A DNA stretch of 64,000 nucleotides from Ramazzottius varieornatus (GCA_001949185.1 BDGG01000001.1:3613324-3677323); one strand, 5' to 3'. Positions 11,191-22,268 are shown, numbered from the stretch's first letter. The notes: generated from the sequence alone by a model not told the origin. Numbers and translations: made by a program.

Positions 11191-12530
11191 TCAGGAAGAA
11201 GCAGCTCCTACGTTGAGCACTTCAGCTGGCAGAGTGAGGGTTATCGAGCCCGGAAGTGTACGAGCCGTACCGTCAGCCGAGTCATTCGGTAGAAGTTTTG
11301 GCCGGATTGTCGGATACAAGTCTTTGAAGACCATGGAAGTGACGATAGCTTCGACATCATCGACCGTAGAAGATGCCGGAGCCAGTCCCGTGGTCGTACC
11401 CCACATGATGCATTTACGCATATGCTTGATCAACGTACCTGGGTTCGTGAAGGGAGTGTTACAGTAGCGACATCGGTAGCTATCTGTCCCAGCTTTGCCA
11501 TGCGTCTTCATGTGGCGCGTCAACTTGCTGCTTTGCGAACAGGCGTACTCGCACAAGTTGCATCTGTATGGTTTCTCTCCTGGAAAAAAAACCGGAATGA
11601 GTGAATCAGGAAAGTGAGACGCCGGCAAACCAAACGTACAGCATCATTCTCGTAACTGGCGCACACCTTCGGCCCATAACAATGCACATGTGCGCCACTT
11701 GAAGTGACCATCTTGCACGCTTCGTTTGCCGGCCCTCACATTAAAATTTCAGCTCGAAATCAATTCTTACCAGTATGGCTTCGACGATGGACCGTCATAT
11801 TGCTGAAATTCTTGAAGCCTTTCCCGCAAATGTCACACGTATCCGGCCTTGCTCCGATCTTTTTCCTTCCAGAACATGACTTACCCCCTTCTCCCGGAGT
11901 ACCTTCGGTCAGCCCATCATTAAGCACGTTCCTGTCGTTCGAAGTCGCCCTTGTTCCCTCGTTCTTTTGACCTGCGTCTTCTTCGTCAGAAGATTCCGCC
12001 TCCATTTCTTTGATCAGACAGAATCCTGAAGCGTTCTCAGCATCTGCAGTGCGACTTCGCTTTCTCTTCTCTCGAGGACCTGTCACTGTAAACCATGAAG
12101 GAAGATGCCCAGGAAAGGTACCTGAGCGATCGGAGGTAGCTGAGTAGGAGCCATATAAGCGAGCTGCTAAGTTAGAGTCAACCAACACTTTCCGCTCTTG
12201 CCTCTTCTTTCCCTCGCCAACTGGCTCCACTTCTGCTGTCGCTTCAGGAACACTGGCAGGGAAGAGATCATTGGGCTTCTGTCCAGTGTGTGAGCGTATG
12301 TGGACGGCCAAGTTGCCTCGGAAGCGGAACTGCTTTTGACAGTGAGGGCATTGCGTTAATTCTTTAGGGGATTCTTCTTGTGCAGGTTCAGCTTCATCGT
12401 AGCCTAGGGAGACGGCGACAGAGTGAAGAAACGGTCGTGAGTATCGCTGGGTTCTCGTGGAGTCTATACAAGGTCCAGCTGGACGCGGATCGGTCGCCAA
12501 CGACAAGTGGTGATCATGAAGTTCATTCAT
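11191..12530 (-). CDS. BCL11: BCL11-type C2H2 zinc-finger transcription factor
   Basis: Transcriptional regulator of the BCL11A/B (insect CG9650) family, which binds DNA through C-terminal C2H2 fingers and represses transcription in the nucleus. Two exons: 11771-12530 and 11191-11579. Finger 1 is [21 protein letters not shown]. Finger 2 ([21 protein letters not shown]) is split by the intron from its HTGEKPY linker. Finger 3 is [21 protein letters not shown] and finger 4 ends with Cys rather than His (C2HC). The finger 2-3-4 block with the HGKAG spacer is diagnostic of BCL11. The Met at 12530 gives about 380 residues, shorter than vertebrate BCL11, and I find no N-terminal CCHC finger or repressor motif. 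Alternatively the coding exon starts at an acceptor near 12402 and upstream exons are missed. A hairpin MITE lies in the intron. Confidence 0.85.
11613..11739. mobile_element. Hairpin MITE (AAGTGGCGCA family)
   Basis: The left arm starts GTGAGACGCCGGCAAAC, and the right arm ends with the inverted GTTTGCCGGCCCTCAC. The inner core is AACTGGCGCAC and GTGCGCCACTTG. It sits inside the single intron of the BCL11-like gene, on the exon-2 side. Confidence 0.8.
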
Positions 12531-13064
12531 TGTGGAAGAAAGATTCGCGCTCGTTTACCTGCAACACAATACCCGTTCATTAAGTTGGCGGCAACGATCC
12601 TCCACAAAATTACCTCCAAGCATCCAGTCCTGGTTCAAGCTGGATACGCGAGGAGATCAACATGCAGAAGCATCGAGAGTACCAGTGTATTATGCAGCGA
12701 TTCCGAAACCGTAAGAAGGACGGAGCGAATCCGAAAGGAGCAACTGGACGATGATTCTCTGGAGTCTATTTCGATCCTCGATTCCTCTTGGACAATCCTC
12801 AAAGATCCCGTCGTTGATTAGCTGATTGAGCTTGAGCAGCCATCCATCACTCAGTTAATCAACTGAACTAACCTACGACACGCTAGCTGTCGTAAGAGTT
12901 ATCGCAATCCCTAATCTTAGTTAGCAGTTTAACTGCTGAGACATACACTTACGGTTGGTCAGTTGATGAGAATTCTTCCTTAAAATTCTTCTGTTGTCTG
13001 CGCCAGTTCCGCTGTGTCTAACCCTATCCGTCGCCGTTTGGAGATCACTAAGATGTGACGCAGG
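12531..13064. other. Short divergent intergenic region
   Basis: The BCL11-like gene (minus) and PIGV (plus) are transcribed away from each other from this interval of about 530 bp, so it must hold at least one promoter and possibly a shared one. A minus-strand acceptor just upstream of 12530 (TATTGTGTTGCAG) suggests an untranslated first exon here. No further coding exon is recognisable. Confidence 0.4.
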
Positions 13065-14633
13065 ATGCTGCATCGTGTACGATCTCTTGCGCTGTGGTCG
13101 AGATTAGGAGTCTTCTTGCTACAGGTAAGTTGATAACGCGGAGTGCTATCTGTGTTTAGCTTACTTCCTTCGACTAACAGTTTCCCGTTCACTCTCAGGT
13201 CGTAGCGAATGCCGTCATTCCCGACTATCATCCCGATGTCTTCAACCCGCCGTCTACTACAGCAGCCCTGTCCTTCGGAGATAAGCTCGTCCGTTTTATG
13301 CTCGGGGGCTTCCGGCGGTGGGATGCCATATACTTCCTCTTCATCGCCGAGCACGGATACGTCTACGAGAACTGCCTCGCATTCTTTCCTCTGTACCCGC
13401 AGGCTGTCCGCATGGCTTCTGGAATAGTTGGGCTATTTCTCCGACTATGTGATTTCAGTACGGAAAGTTTGCTTCTTCTCTGCGGGTCGGCGCTGAACGT
13501 CGTCTGCTTCGTCAAAGCAGCTCAGGCTCTCTACGGATGGATCTCAGTCGTCGACCACGGAAAGTACCGGACAAATGCTTTTCCAACTGTACTTGCATTT
13601 TGCTTTAATCCAGCCAGTATTTTTTTCTCCGCGTGCTACTCGGAGTCGTTGTTTTGCTGTTTATCTTTCACTGCATTCCTCCACCTGGAACGGTCTTACC
13701 AAAGCACACCACAAAAAAAGAATGCTTTCGCCCGGGAGATGTACCTCACAGCTTTTTTAGCAATGCTTTCGGGAGCAGCGAGGTCAAATGGAGTTGTGAT
13801 ATTTGGCGTCTTCATCCTGAAAAAAGCTCAGACACAATTCCAAAGAATTTCGCCCGGAAAACAACTCTTGAGCAGTTCCTTCGATCTGCTATTTATTTCT
13901 GTGATATATGGTATGATGGCTTTTGTGCCTTTTGTTCTCTTCCAAATGTATTCTTTCCGTCTTCATTGTTCTGTTGAGAAGCAGCCTCTCGCTCCCGCAC
14001 TGATAGACTATGCCGTCGAAAGGGGTTACATTTACCTGGACCCAAGCCGGAATAGTTCCTCGTGGTGCGACAGTTCACTTCCGGTGGCGTACTCGCATGT
14101 GCAGAAGAGCCACTGGAACGTCGGCATGTTGTCTTACTATGAACTGAAGCAACTTCCGAACTTCCTACTGGCACTCCCAGTTTTGGTCCTGAGTTGCTGG
14201 ACTTTGTGGACGTTCCTTCCCTTCCGAGGACCAAGAAGAAGCAGCATACAGTCGATAGTTATGCAGGCAGCAGAGTCTCCGCTACTTCCTTATGTGGCGC
14301 ATTTGGGATTCTTGGTGGCTTTTTGTCTCTTCTTTGTACACATACAGGTGAGCAATTTTTTGAATTAATTTTAACCAGTCTGGTCTGATCAGGTTTGGGT
14401 TCTTTATACTGCAGATTTCGACTCGCCTGCTTTGTTCGAGTTCGCCGTTGCTTTACCTCGCAGTTGGATTGCTGATGCCGCCGACATCCAAGAATATAGA
14501 CTGGTCAACTTACATACGAAACCTCCGAGTAGCTTCGGAAAAAGATGTTAGGCTGAAGCTATGTATACAGTATTTTGCCTTTTACGCCGTAATCGGTACT
14601 ATTTTACATGCTAATTTCTTTCCTTGGACATAG
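13065..14633 (+). CDS. PIGV: GPI mannosyltransferase 2 (PIG-V)
   Basis: Adds the second mannose to the glycosylphosphatidylinositol precursor in the ER lumen. Three exons, 13065-13124, 13200-14347 and 14415-14633, join in phase. The start codon at 13065 precedes a short hydrophobic leader that continues into VVANAVIPDYHPDVF, as in PIG-V. Exon 2 has the family hallmark RRWDAIYFLFIAEHGYVYEN, followed by AFFPLYPQ and many hydrophobic membrane segments. SPLLYLAVGLL near the C-terminus matches the last conserved block. The product is about 475 residues, close to the family length. Its 3' end faces CFAP99 with a gap of only 190 bp. GPI anchoring is needed for proteins such as the lachesin encoded at 25.9-32.6 kb. 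Confidence 0.92.
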
Positions 14634-14823
14634 CAATATATCCTGTTGCCCTTTGATCAACTACATTATTAAAGTCATGGTGATTCCGTTTCGTTGCAGA
14701 CTTGCAGTTGAAACATCCAGCCAAAGTCGAGACAGAACGAAAATACCAATTGAGTAACCGCGGTGATTGTCTGATGCGAGAAAGGGGACACCGGAAGTGC
14801 ACATGAACAGCTCGATGCTCGGC

Positions 14824-16887
14824 TTATTCATACACGTAGAGGTCCCAGGCAGAGTCCTTGCGCCCCAAAAGAGCTTCGCGCTCAGCGACTCGCTGCTTTC
14901 TTCTTAGCTGACTCTTTTGCAGGATCTGATTTCGTACAGCTTCTACCCTTGGAAGGTTGTGAGCTCCTTCCCGAATCTCTTTGAGCTTCTTGGCCTTGTC
15001 GTTGAAGTGTCTTTTCTGTTCTTCCCAAACTGGACGTGCCTTCTCGATGAAGGTCCTCGCTTCTACCAAGATTCCTTTGGTCGCCTCCTGCTCGACCATA
15101 ATTTGAGACTTCCTTCGGGCCAGCTTCTCAATAGTCTCGAAGCGAAGGGAAATCAGCCGATCTTGCAGGTCGGCCAGCGACATGTCAGTCAAGTTGCCGT
15201 ACTGGGGCATCTCGCCGAAATCGAAGACCCGCTCGTAGTTACTGATTCTTTTCTCCATCTCTTGGATCTGGGCGATCACTTCCTTCCTTCGCTGAAACTC
15301 CACTTCGCACTGATCAAGATACCTGAGTGAAACATACGTTACAAAACCAAACGAAACTTCAGACAAGGAGTTTTTGTCGACATACCGCTGGTAGAGTTCG
15401 TTGTTTGCTTCTTTGACTTCCAGCGCCATCTGCTGTTTCTCTTCTAGTATCCTTTTTCTGGCGACCCCTAACTGCGACCTGGCATTCAACTGAGCCTCCA
15501 CCACTGCAGCTCTCGACCTCGCGATTTCCTTTTCCATCATCTCGCGCCGTTGGTCCTGCAGCTGTTTCTTTTGCTCCTTCTCCCATACAGCCTTCGCCTT
15601 GGTCTCCTCAATATACGTATTCCGGGCCGCGATAGCATTCTCTAGAGTCTGCATGGCGTCGATGATTTTCCTCTCGTTCTCCACGACCATCCGTTCCATG
15701 TCCTTTTCTTCCAGCTGACGTTGCCGCTTTTCCATCTCTTCCGGATTCCAGAAGCCAGCCGCCAACTCTTCGGCGATCTTTTGATTATTTTCTTTGTGCT
15801 TGGCGAAGAGAGCCTTTTCCCTCAGGATGCCAGCCGCAGTTTGACGCACGGGTCTGGTCTTTTTCGGCCGTGTAACCTCCTTCTGAGGGTTCGCCACAAG
15901 AGTTGAGGGTTTCTGTTCGGGAGCTGTGACAGGGCCTATTCTCTCTTCCATTTCTTCCCGGTGGACTTCGATCAACAATCTTGACGCAGCGCGGCGAACC
16001 TTTGGGCGGGATGGCCGAGCTTGTTTCTCCAAAGCCGCGCTTTTTGCAGCAGCTCGTTGTTTCTGTCGTTGGGCTATTCTTTGCCGAAACGTTTCCGTCC
16101 TCGCAGTTCGCTCGTTCGCTTTCGCCTGCAGTTCCACCGTGCTAGCAGAGGGTCTATACTTCGTTTCCGGAATTTCATTAGCAAGAAACTCGACTGCCGA
16201 AGCGTTAGCTTCCAACTGGGAAGATATTGGTCGTTGTTTCGGAGCTCTTTGACGTGTGTGGGTTCTCAAACCAAAAGGCTGTGGAATGGTCGGTCGTCTG
16301 GGCTTTTTCTGTTTTCCGTTCTGATAAACGTCTTCCAGCTGCAGAACAATTCTTCTTAGTTCCTCTTCAATCTCACAGTAGGGGCCGTACACATATTTCT
16401 CAATAAAGTCTCGGTCGAAGTTGACGTACCAGTCAGCCTTGATCTCGTTATGAATGGGCTTCTTTTGGCTTTCCACATTAGTCTTCTGGTCAACTCCCAC
16501 CAGAAACAGCAAGAACTTCCGTATGCTGAAGGAGTACAGGTGATCTAGCACAGCTTGCACGACAGGCAGTGGATGGAGTCTCCACTGGAATATTGTAAAG
16601 TAGGTGAGGACTTTACAGAGCTGGAGGTCTTTTCGGAGCGTAATGCGACTGGTTTGTTTTGCGAAGGGCGATACGACGCTTTGAAGTATCTTGTTATGCC
16701 GCAGACAGTTTTCACACAGAATCAACAAGTCAGCTTGCTGTTCAACGGAGATCGACTTGTTCTCTTTCTTTAGGAACTCCCGAAAGAACTGCCAGAGACT
16801 GATGGGCTGCGCCGGATCGAATGTGTCCAGAATGGATGTGGATAACGTGATGATTTCGATCAGCTTTTCCGCCATCGCCGAGTACAA
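14824..16887 (-). CDS. CFAP99: CFAP99-like ciliary coiled-coil protein
   Basis: Long charged protein of about 666 residues after removal of one intron (15323-15385, 63 bp). The N-terminal ~220 residues are globular. The remainder is rich in Glu, Lys, Arg and Gln with clear coiled-coil character (for instance EEMEKRQRQLEEKDMERM). The arrangement, an alpha-helical N-terminus with a KFLLFLVG segment followed by a TIPQPFGL-type linker and a long coiled coil, resembles cilia- and flagella-associated protein 99; the match is from memory and moderate. CFAP proteins belong to axonemal structures of motile cilia. The intron is a multiple of three without stops, so the open frame reads straight through it. 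The first Met of MYSAMAEKL is used as start; the fifth residue is an alternative. Confidence 0.55.
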   Translation of the reverse strand: MYSAMAEKLIEIITLSTSILDTFDPAQPISLWQFFREFLKKENKSISVEQQADLLILCENCLRHNKILQSVVSPFAKQTSRITLRKDLQLCKVLTYFTIFQWRLHPLPVVQAVLDHLYSFSIRKFLLFLVGVDQKTNVESQKKPIHNEIKADWYVNFDRDFIEKYVYGPYCEIEEELRRIVLQLEDVYQNGKQKKPRRPTIPQPFGLRTHTRQRAPKQRPISSQLEANASAVEFLANEIPETKYRPSASTVELQAKANERTARTETFRQRIAQRQKQRAAAKSAALEKQARPSRPKVRRAASRLLIEVHREEMEERIGPVTAPEQKPSTLVANPQKEVTRPKKTRPVRQTAAGILREKALFAKHKENNQKIAEELAAGFWNPEEMEKRQRQLEEKDMERMVVENERKIIDAMQTLENAIAARNTYIEETKAKAVWEKEQKKQLQDQRREMMEKEIARSRAAVVEAQLNARSQLGVARKRILEEKQQMALEVKEANNELYQRYVDKNSLSEVSFGFVTYVSLRYLDQCEVEFQRRKEVIAQIQEMEKRISNYERVFDFGEMPQYGNLTDMSLADLQDRLISLRFETIEKLARRKSQIMVEQEATKGILVEARTFIEKARPVWEEQKRHFNDKAKKLKEIREGAHNLPRVEAVRNQILQKSQLRRKQRVAEREALLGRKDSAWDLYVYE

Positions 16888-17159
16888 AATTAGTAATATT
16901 CAGACTTCCGCACTTAACAATGTGGAATCGGCAGCCAGGCATTCTGCTTGAAAGTTCGGCAGGAGGACATGTTATTTATTTTTCCGTGCCTACAGGTATG
17001 TCAATGGAAGAATACTGAAGTTGCCAGTCAGCAAATGGCAGACTATCGAAAGGTAAATCAGAAATTATTATCATGCGAAACAATATTATGTAGTATGCTC
17101 TAACCATAAAAATACGTATCACAGAATAGAACAGGAAGAAAGATACTCGCTTTATTCCA

Positions 17160-20100
17160 TTACACGAGCGGACAGGTGGGTCGGGGAACCGCCATATCGG
17201 ATTCAGTCTCCTTGGCCATGTTCTCCCCATATTGTTTCAGCAGGCCCGATATCACGAGTGGCCAATACTCTTGATGTGCGTCTGACTGGAAGAAGCCTCG
17301 GAACGAAAACACCCAGGAAAGAACTACAGAGTGTAAGTCAGAACGGAGGAGTAGGTCCTTGATCTGAATGGCATCCAAGATACCAGCAGCCAACAGGTCG
17401 ATGTTTCCATCCGTGTCAAACTGCTCCAGCAGCTCAGAGACGCGCTTGACTATCGCACTGTGGAGATCCTCCTTGAACCAACAGCTGTCGGAGATCCGTA
17501 AGAGATGTAACTTGGCTCGTTCAAGAATGCCTGGGCCTGAAATCGTTGTGAGGTCCCAACCCGGAACGTTGTTCAGGAAGGACTTCAGTCTGTTCATCCC
17601 GTCGTCGAAAAGATCGGTCGCGACCGTCCTCTAAGAAAAACAAAATTTGTCCAAGTCTCATATTCCGGAAGCAAATATTTCCCATCCGATTTCTAAATTG
17701 TTGATAACTACTTTTTTAGATTTAATTTTCGAAGTCGGTTTTTTAACTAAATTTCTCTTTAAAATTTTCAGTCAGTTGACTCTACCTTGAGAAGAAAGAG
17801 TGGTATCTCGTCTTGGAGTTTGATCAACCGATCATCCAGGTTAATTAAAATCCGCCCCCGTAACGCCGCCATCGGGTCCAGACAAGAACTCTTTATCAAC
17901 GGCGAGACCATCGCGTTAATCGCTTCTTGTGTGTAGAAGTTCCATGCAGCTCTCTTGCTGTGGTTCTTCAAGTGCGCTTCTTTCGCCACGTTGAAACCCG
18001 ACTTGAAGTTAGTATACGCTAGCGAAACATTGACCACAGCATGGAATCCGCCAGCTATGGCATCCGGTAGTGCACAGCGGACAGTCGACACAACGATCTT
18101 TCCTTCCTGTTCTTGCAAACTCACCTCTTGGTTACACTCGACACACCCGGGTGAACAGCACTTGATGAACGTAAAGAACTCGTTCAGAGTGCAGAGTTTC
18201 CTGTGCATACTCCATGTCAAAAGACATGTCTCGTAGAACGACGCACTGGGGAAGAGAACGAGAACATTACCGGGAAGGACTTCGAGGATGTTAAGGAGGA
18301 CTTGACCGATGGTGAGGATGTTTCTCGAGTCGTTCTTTGCGGCGGCGATGAAGCTAAGCCGAACTTTGTCGGGGCCCGCGTATAGCAGCGCGGAATGAAG
18401 ATTTGCTGTTTGTATTGCGTTCTGCTTCTACAAAATGAGAGACAGTGATACGCAATCTCCAGAAAATGCCTTTTAGAGGAATGGGCAGTTCGGCAAACAA
18501 CCTCGACAGGATTGCTTTCCCAAGTGGCGCACTTTTTCACTGTCATCGGCTGAAAAGGTGCGCCACTTGGGAAAACGATTTTGCGAAGTTCGTTATAGTC
18601 CAAGCGATATTTCTATGAAGTACCTCCAAAAGAGTCGCTGGGTATATTGTCAGAATATCTGCAGGAAGCACGCTGAAGGACACCGGGACCATAACACCAA
18701 TCGTGACTAAACAAGGAACTCTCATGCTTTTCAGCGCTTGGAGTGCTGGGCTCGACGAAACCCCGAAGAACTTGTAAGTCTTTAGGTTTGGCTTCTGGTT
18801 TGCAAACGTATCGTTGTCGAACCAGAATCGGAAAGGCACATCTTTGTCTTTTGACAACGTCCACCGGACCACGTCGAGGTTCATCAGGTTGAGAAACAGC
18901 TGCTGGATCTGTAACCACGCTTTCAAAACACTGGGGCGAAGTTTCGACTGGAAGCTCGGCAGAGTCGCATCGGCTATGAAGCTCGTTATTATTCTGTGAG
19001 AGCTCGTCGGACTCAAGTGGGATAAGCCAAGAATACCGAGAATTTTGCCGAGATCTGGACTACTTCCCTCTTCCAAAATCCAGTATAACTGTAAAAAAAT
19101 TCGTCTGACCAGGAACGACCAAGAAACCAGAACCAGTATACAAATTTTCTCACCCGTTCCAAGAACTGAACGATATCACGCAGGGCGTTTTCCGCTTCAT
19201 TCCTTTCAGGCTTGTTTTCTGCGAACACCACGTCATACGTCTGCCTTACGAACACCGCTCTCTCATGTCCGAACGTGATAGCATGTCGAAGATCGAAGGT
19301 GGATAGGGTAAAGTCGTAACAGCAATCGAAGGTTCTTTCCAGTGCGAACATATCGTCACAGAGAAGAAAGGTACTCTCGTCCAGCGGAAGTCTTTCGCCT
19401 ACAGGTCTCGAACCATTCAGCGTTTCCTTCAACGCACCGTATGTGGTAACTATAAGATGTGAACTGCTCATCCGGTAAAGAAGGGAGTAGTACGGACAGC
19501 ATTTTGCGGTACTGAGAAGACGAAGAACCTCATCGAGTTCGGGCAGAAAGTCTGGAATCGTAGATTTCTGGACTGAATCGTCGAAAGTGTTCTCGTAAGG
19601 CTTGTACTGTCCAAGCTGAACTTTCATCCGACAGGCAGCGTTCTTTTCCGACTGTGTCTGTGAGGAGAAAGCAAAGCTAGAATAAGGAAGCCCATATAGA
19701 GAGTCCACTTTCTTGACGACGTACTTACATGTTGCTTACTTTGTGCATCTTTCTGAAGTTCTTGCTATACGAACACACGTCAGCCGGGTCTCCCACCGCA
19801 GTTATCCTTATGCAGTCCAGTTCAGGAAGGCTGAGCTTCCGTTTCAAGCGGTGGAGGAGCGAGATGGTGGCTTTGACGCTGTAGACTCCGTCACAAACGT
19901 ACAGTAAACGTGGCGTAACAGATGGTGCTCCTGTAAAGGAAAGAGCCTCCACAGGGACTTCGGTTGATTGATCGGCTCCATGATTGACGATCTTCATTTT
20001 GTATAAAATAAATGACAACATTGCAGACCAAAGTGCTTCTTGAAGTTGATAAATTTGATCCGGTAGCTCCAGGGCGGAGTATCTTGTGCCTGCCGCCAAC

Positions 20101-20210
20101 TGCTGGACGAACCTGCAGATCACAGTGTCCATTTGGGAATCAGTATCCGACGGAAGGTGCACTTTAACATCAGCAACACGGACAGTCCGGTAAGTGGCGT
20201 GCTCGTCCAT
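17160..20210 (-). CDS. DDX11: DDX11/CHL1-like protein with degenerate helicase motifs
   Basis: Five exons join in phase: 19729-20210, 19154-19676, 18624-19088, 17788-18427 and 17160-17633, about 860 residues. The order of conserved blocks follows the XPD/DDX11 Fe-S helicases: a motif Ia-like segment (PRLLYVCDGVYSVKATISLL), the Fe-S region with ADVCSY, AACRM and CCPYY, a helicase-C segment QVLLNILEVLPGNVLVLFPS, and the block ending in ILINLDDRL. The catalytic residues are gone. No GxGKS/T is present where Walker A should follow LPDQIYQLQEAL; DEAH is replaced by CDDM in FLLCDDMFALE; the QxxGRxxR arginine finger reads NAMVSPLIK. The last ~157 residues do not resemble DDX11. DDX11 normally acts in sister-chromatid cohesion and DNA repair. 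ATPase activity is very unlikely here; a structural or regulatory role is inference. Confidence 0.7.
18481..18593. mobile_element. Hairpin MITE (AAGTGGCGCA family)
   Basis: The left arm contains TTCGGCAAACAACCTCGACAG, the inner core is CCAAGTGGCGCAC and GTGCGCCACTTGG, and the right arm ends near GCGAAGTTCGTTAT. The core arms are perfect. It lies in intron 3 of the DDX11-like gene. Confidence 0.8.
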
Positions 20211-20704
20211 TCTAGTACCGTTAAGCTTCCTCTGCCAGCTCGCAGACTCGTTAAACGTGCACAGTCAATCGGTGCTGTGGCATTGTAGTGTACCTGAAAC
20301 ATATGTAAGCTAAAGTTGCGGCGCTTCCGTTGCTGCTGAGAAGGAGAATCTCTCCAACGGTTATCGCGCAGCGAAAATGTGAGAATTTTCGGTCCGGCCG
20401 ATCAGATCGACTCGGTCCGATTGTTGATTAAGTGGGAAATCCATGCTGACCGTTCAATCAATGCCTAGGTGTTTTTCCTAGCCGGATGCTGGTCCGCCGG
20501 TCATGCGGTGCGGAGCCGGTCGACTGAAACCACGCGATCAGCTGTTCCAAGATGTTACGGTTGCGCAGTGTTGTCGTTTTCCCATCTTTTTGCCATCTTT
20601 GATGGGGTTTTTAATTTTTATCGTGTTCCCGTCCAGTTTAACATTTATATTGTGGACTGAATCTCTACCTGGCCGTTCTGTAATACTTCCTTCACCGCTG
20701 TACC
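20211..20704. other. Divergent intergenic region
   Basis: About 490 bp between the starts of the DDX11-like gene (minus) and the LRAT-like gene (plus). It must contain both promoters. No TATA box or repeat stands out that I could support. Confidence 0.4.
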
Positions 20705-22206
20705 ATGGGAAACGCGTCGTCTGCTGCTGCGAAAAAGGCGAGCACGGAAGCTGCGGAGATGACTTCTGCTTTAAATGGTACGACAAAAACGTTTTAGTGG
20801 GTTATATTTACCACTGTCTGGATAGTAACCTGATGGATCCTGTCTCACATGTTAGGAGATCATGGATTAAAACTGTCTGTAGTAGATCCTGAAGTGGAGA
20901 CGGTTTCTGAGCCTGGCAGTGGTGATTCCACCAAGCAAGAAAACAGTCCAGATTCACAGCAACAAGTTGCTCATGTTACTCTCTCTTCTCCTCCTGAACA
21001 CTCATCTGCCTCGACAACTGCTGAGAAAAAAGATTCCGATCTCTTAGATATTTCGGTGGACGAATTAAAAGTTGACTCCTCCGTTTCTCATGAAGTTGCA
21101 GAGCAACTCACAGCAGTTACACAGCCTGGAAATGCCTCAGAGTCCTCAGCTGACGGTGAAATTGCAAATGAAGGCCAAACAGAACCCTCTAGTATACCTG
21201 AAAATTCTCCACAACAGTTTGCACAAGGTAAATGATTTTGGACACGTGTACTCTTTGGTAAAAGCAACAACCTATTTTTTCCATCCAGGTAATGACCCAA
21301 TTCTTCCAACGGATCCGGATCTGACTCACTGGGTACACATTGACGACTGGGAAGAACGAAAGCACTGGTTTCACCAAGGTGATCTAGTCGAATTCTACCG
21401 AGGGAACGGACTGTACAACCACTGGGGAGTCTACATGGGCAATGGGTGTGTGGCCCATGTCACGACCTTCAACCTCATGACTTCGTCGACAAGTGTCCTT
21501 AAAGCCATAAACATCGCTGGCATGTTCTTCCCCTCCGTCACGAAGCATCCACTGGCTACGGCGATAACAGTGGGGACTTCAATGTGCATTCAACTCGGAG
21601 AAATGATGATAGGTACAGGAGGAGTTAGCATGTGTGACCCAGTGAGGAAATGTGTGACCCAGTAGTCTCAGACGGCGCATCCATAGAAAAGCATGAGACA
21701 CTCGTAATTAAAATAAAGCTTATGACGTAAAGAATTACAGTGTTGTTTATCTTACATAAAAAGTGTTTCTGTTAACGTGATGCATACTTGATACATGTCA
21801 CGCCGTCTGAGACTACTGGGTCACACATGCTTACTCCTCCTGTACTTTTGTTTTGCGGAATTTTTCTGTCTAGTTACGATCAACTTTACCTCGTTTGGAG
21901 TCAACGTGGAAAATGTCCCGTTTGTTTTTAGCGCCCTCGCCTCCGGATCCAGCGAACAACGATCTGTACTACTACAGAATGGACCCGATAGTGATTGTGG
22001 CAGGAACCGATCAGTTCCGGGTGAACAATCTGGCTAAGAGGGCAAAGGACCATGTGGCGAGGACCTGGGAGGAAACATTCAAGCTGGTTCACGAGAGGAT
22101 TAATACGGTGCATAAGTATTCGCTTCTGAGAAACAACTGTGAACATATCGCCACGTTCTTCCGGTACAAGCCTAAGGAGAGCGGAAAGAAACCTCGAACG
22201 GAATAA
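20705..22206 (+). CDS. LRAT/PLAAT-family thiol acyltransferase-like protein
   Basis: Member of the lecithin:retinol acyltransferase / H-REV107 family, NlpC/P60-fold thiol enzymes that transfer or hydrolyse lipid acyl chains. Exons 20705-20775 (approximate end), 20883-21227, 21289-21612 and 21931-22206 join in phase. The protein begins MGNASS, a good N-myristoylation signal, followed by about 130 acidic, Ser/Thr-rich residues. The domain then shows GDLVEFYRG, the catalytic His in NHWGVYMGNG and the nucleophile in NNCEHIATFFRY. The Cys is encoded only by the last exon. No C-terminal membrane helix of the vertebrate PLAAT kind is present, so myristoylation may supply membrane attachment (inference). 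The third intron contains a 45-bp-arm inverted repeat beginning at its first base. The substrate cannot be predicted. Confidence 0.85.
21613..21845. repeat. Inverted repeat filling most of LRAT-like intron 3
   Basis: The arm at 21801-21845 is the reverse complement of 21613-21677 except for one mismatch and a 20-bp tandem duplication (ATGTGTGACCCAG twice) in the left arm. The arms are separated by about 120 bp. The left arm starts GTACAGGAGG, which is also the intron's splice donor; the repeat does not extend into the exon. Reading through the donor adds 17 residues and then a stop at 21663-21665. Confidence 0.85.
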
Positions 22207-22268
22207 GCATTGCATGGCTGTGTTTTAGATTCACTCCTTGTATTTTCGTACACGTTTTTTCCAGCTAA

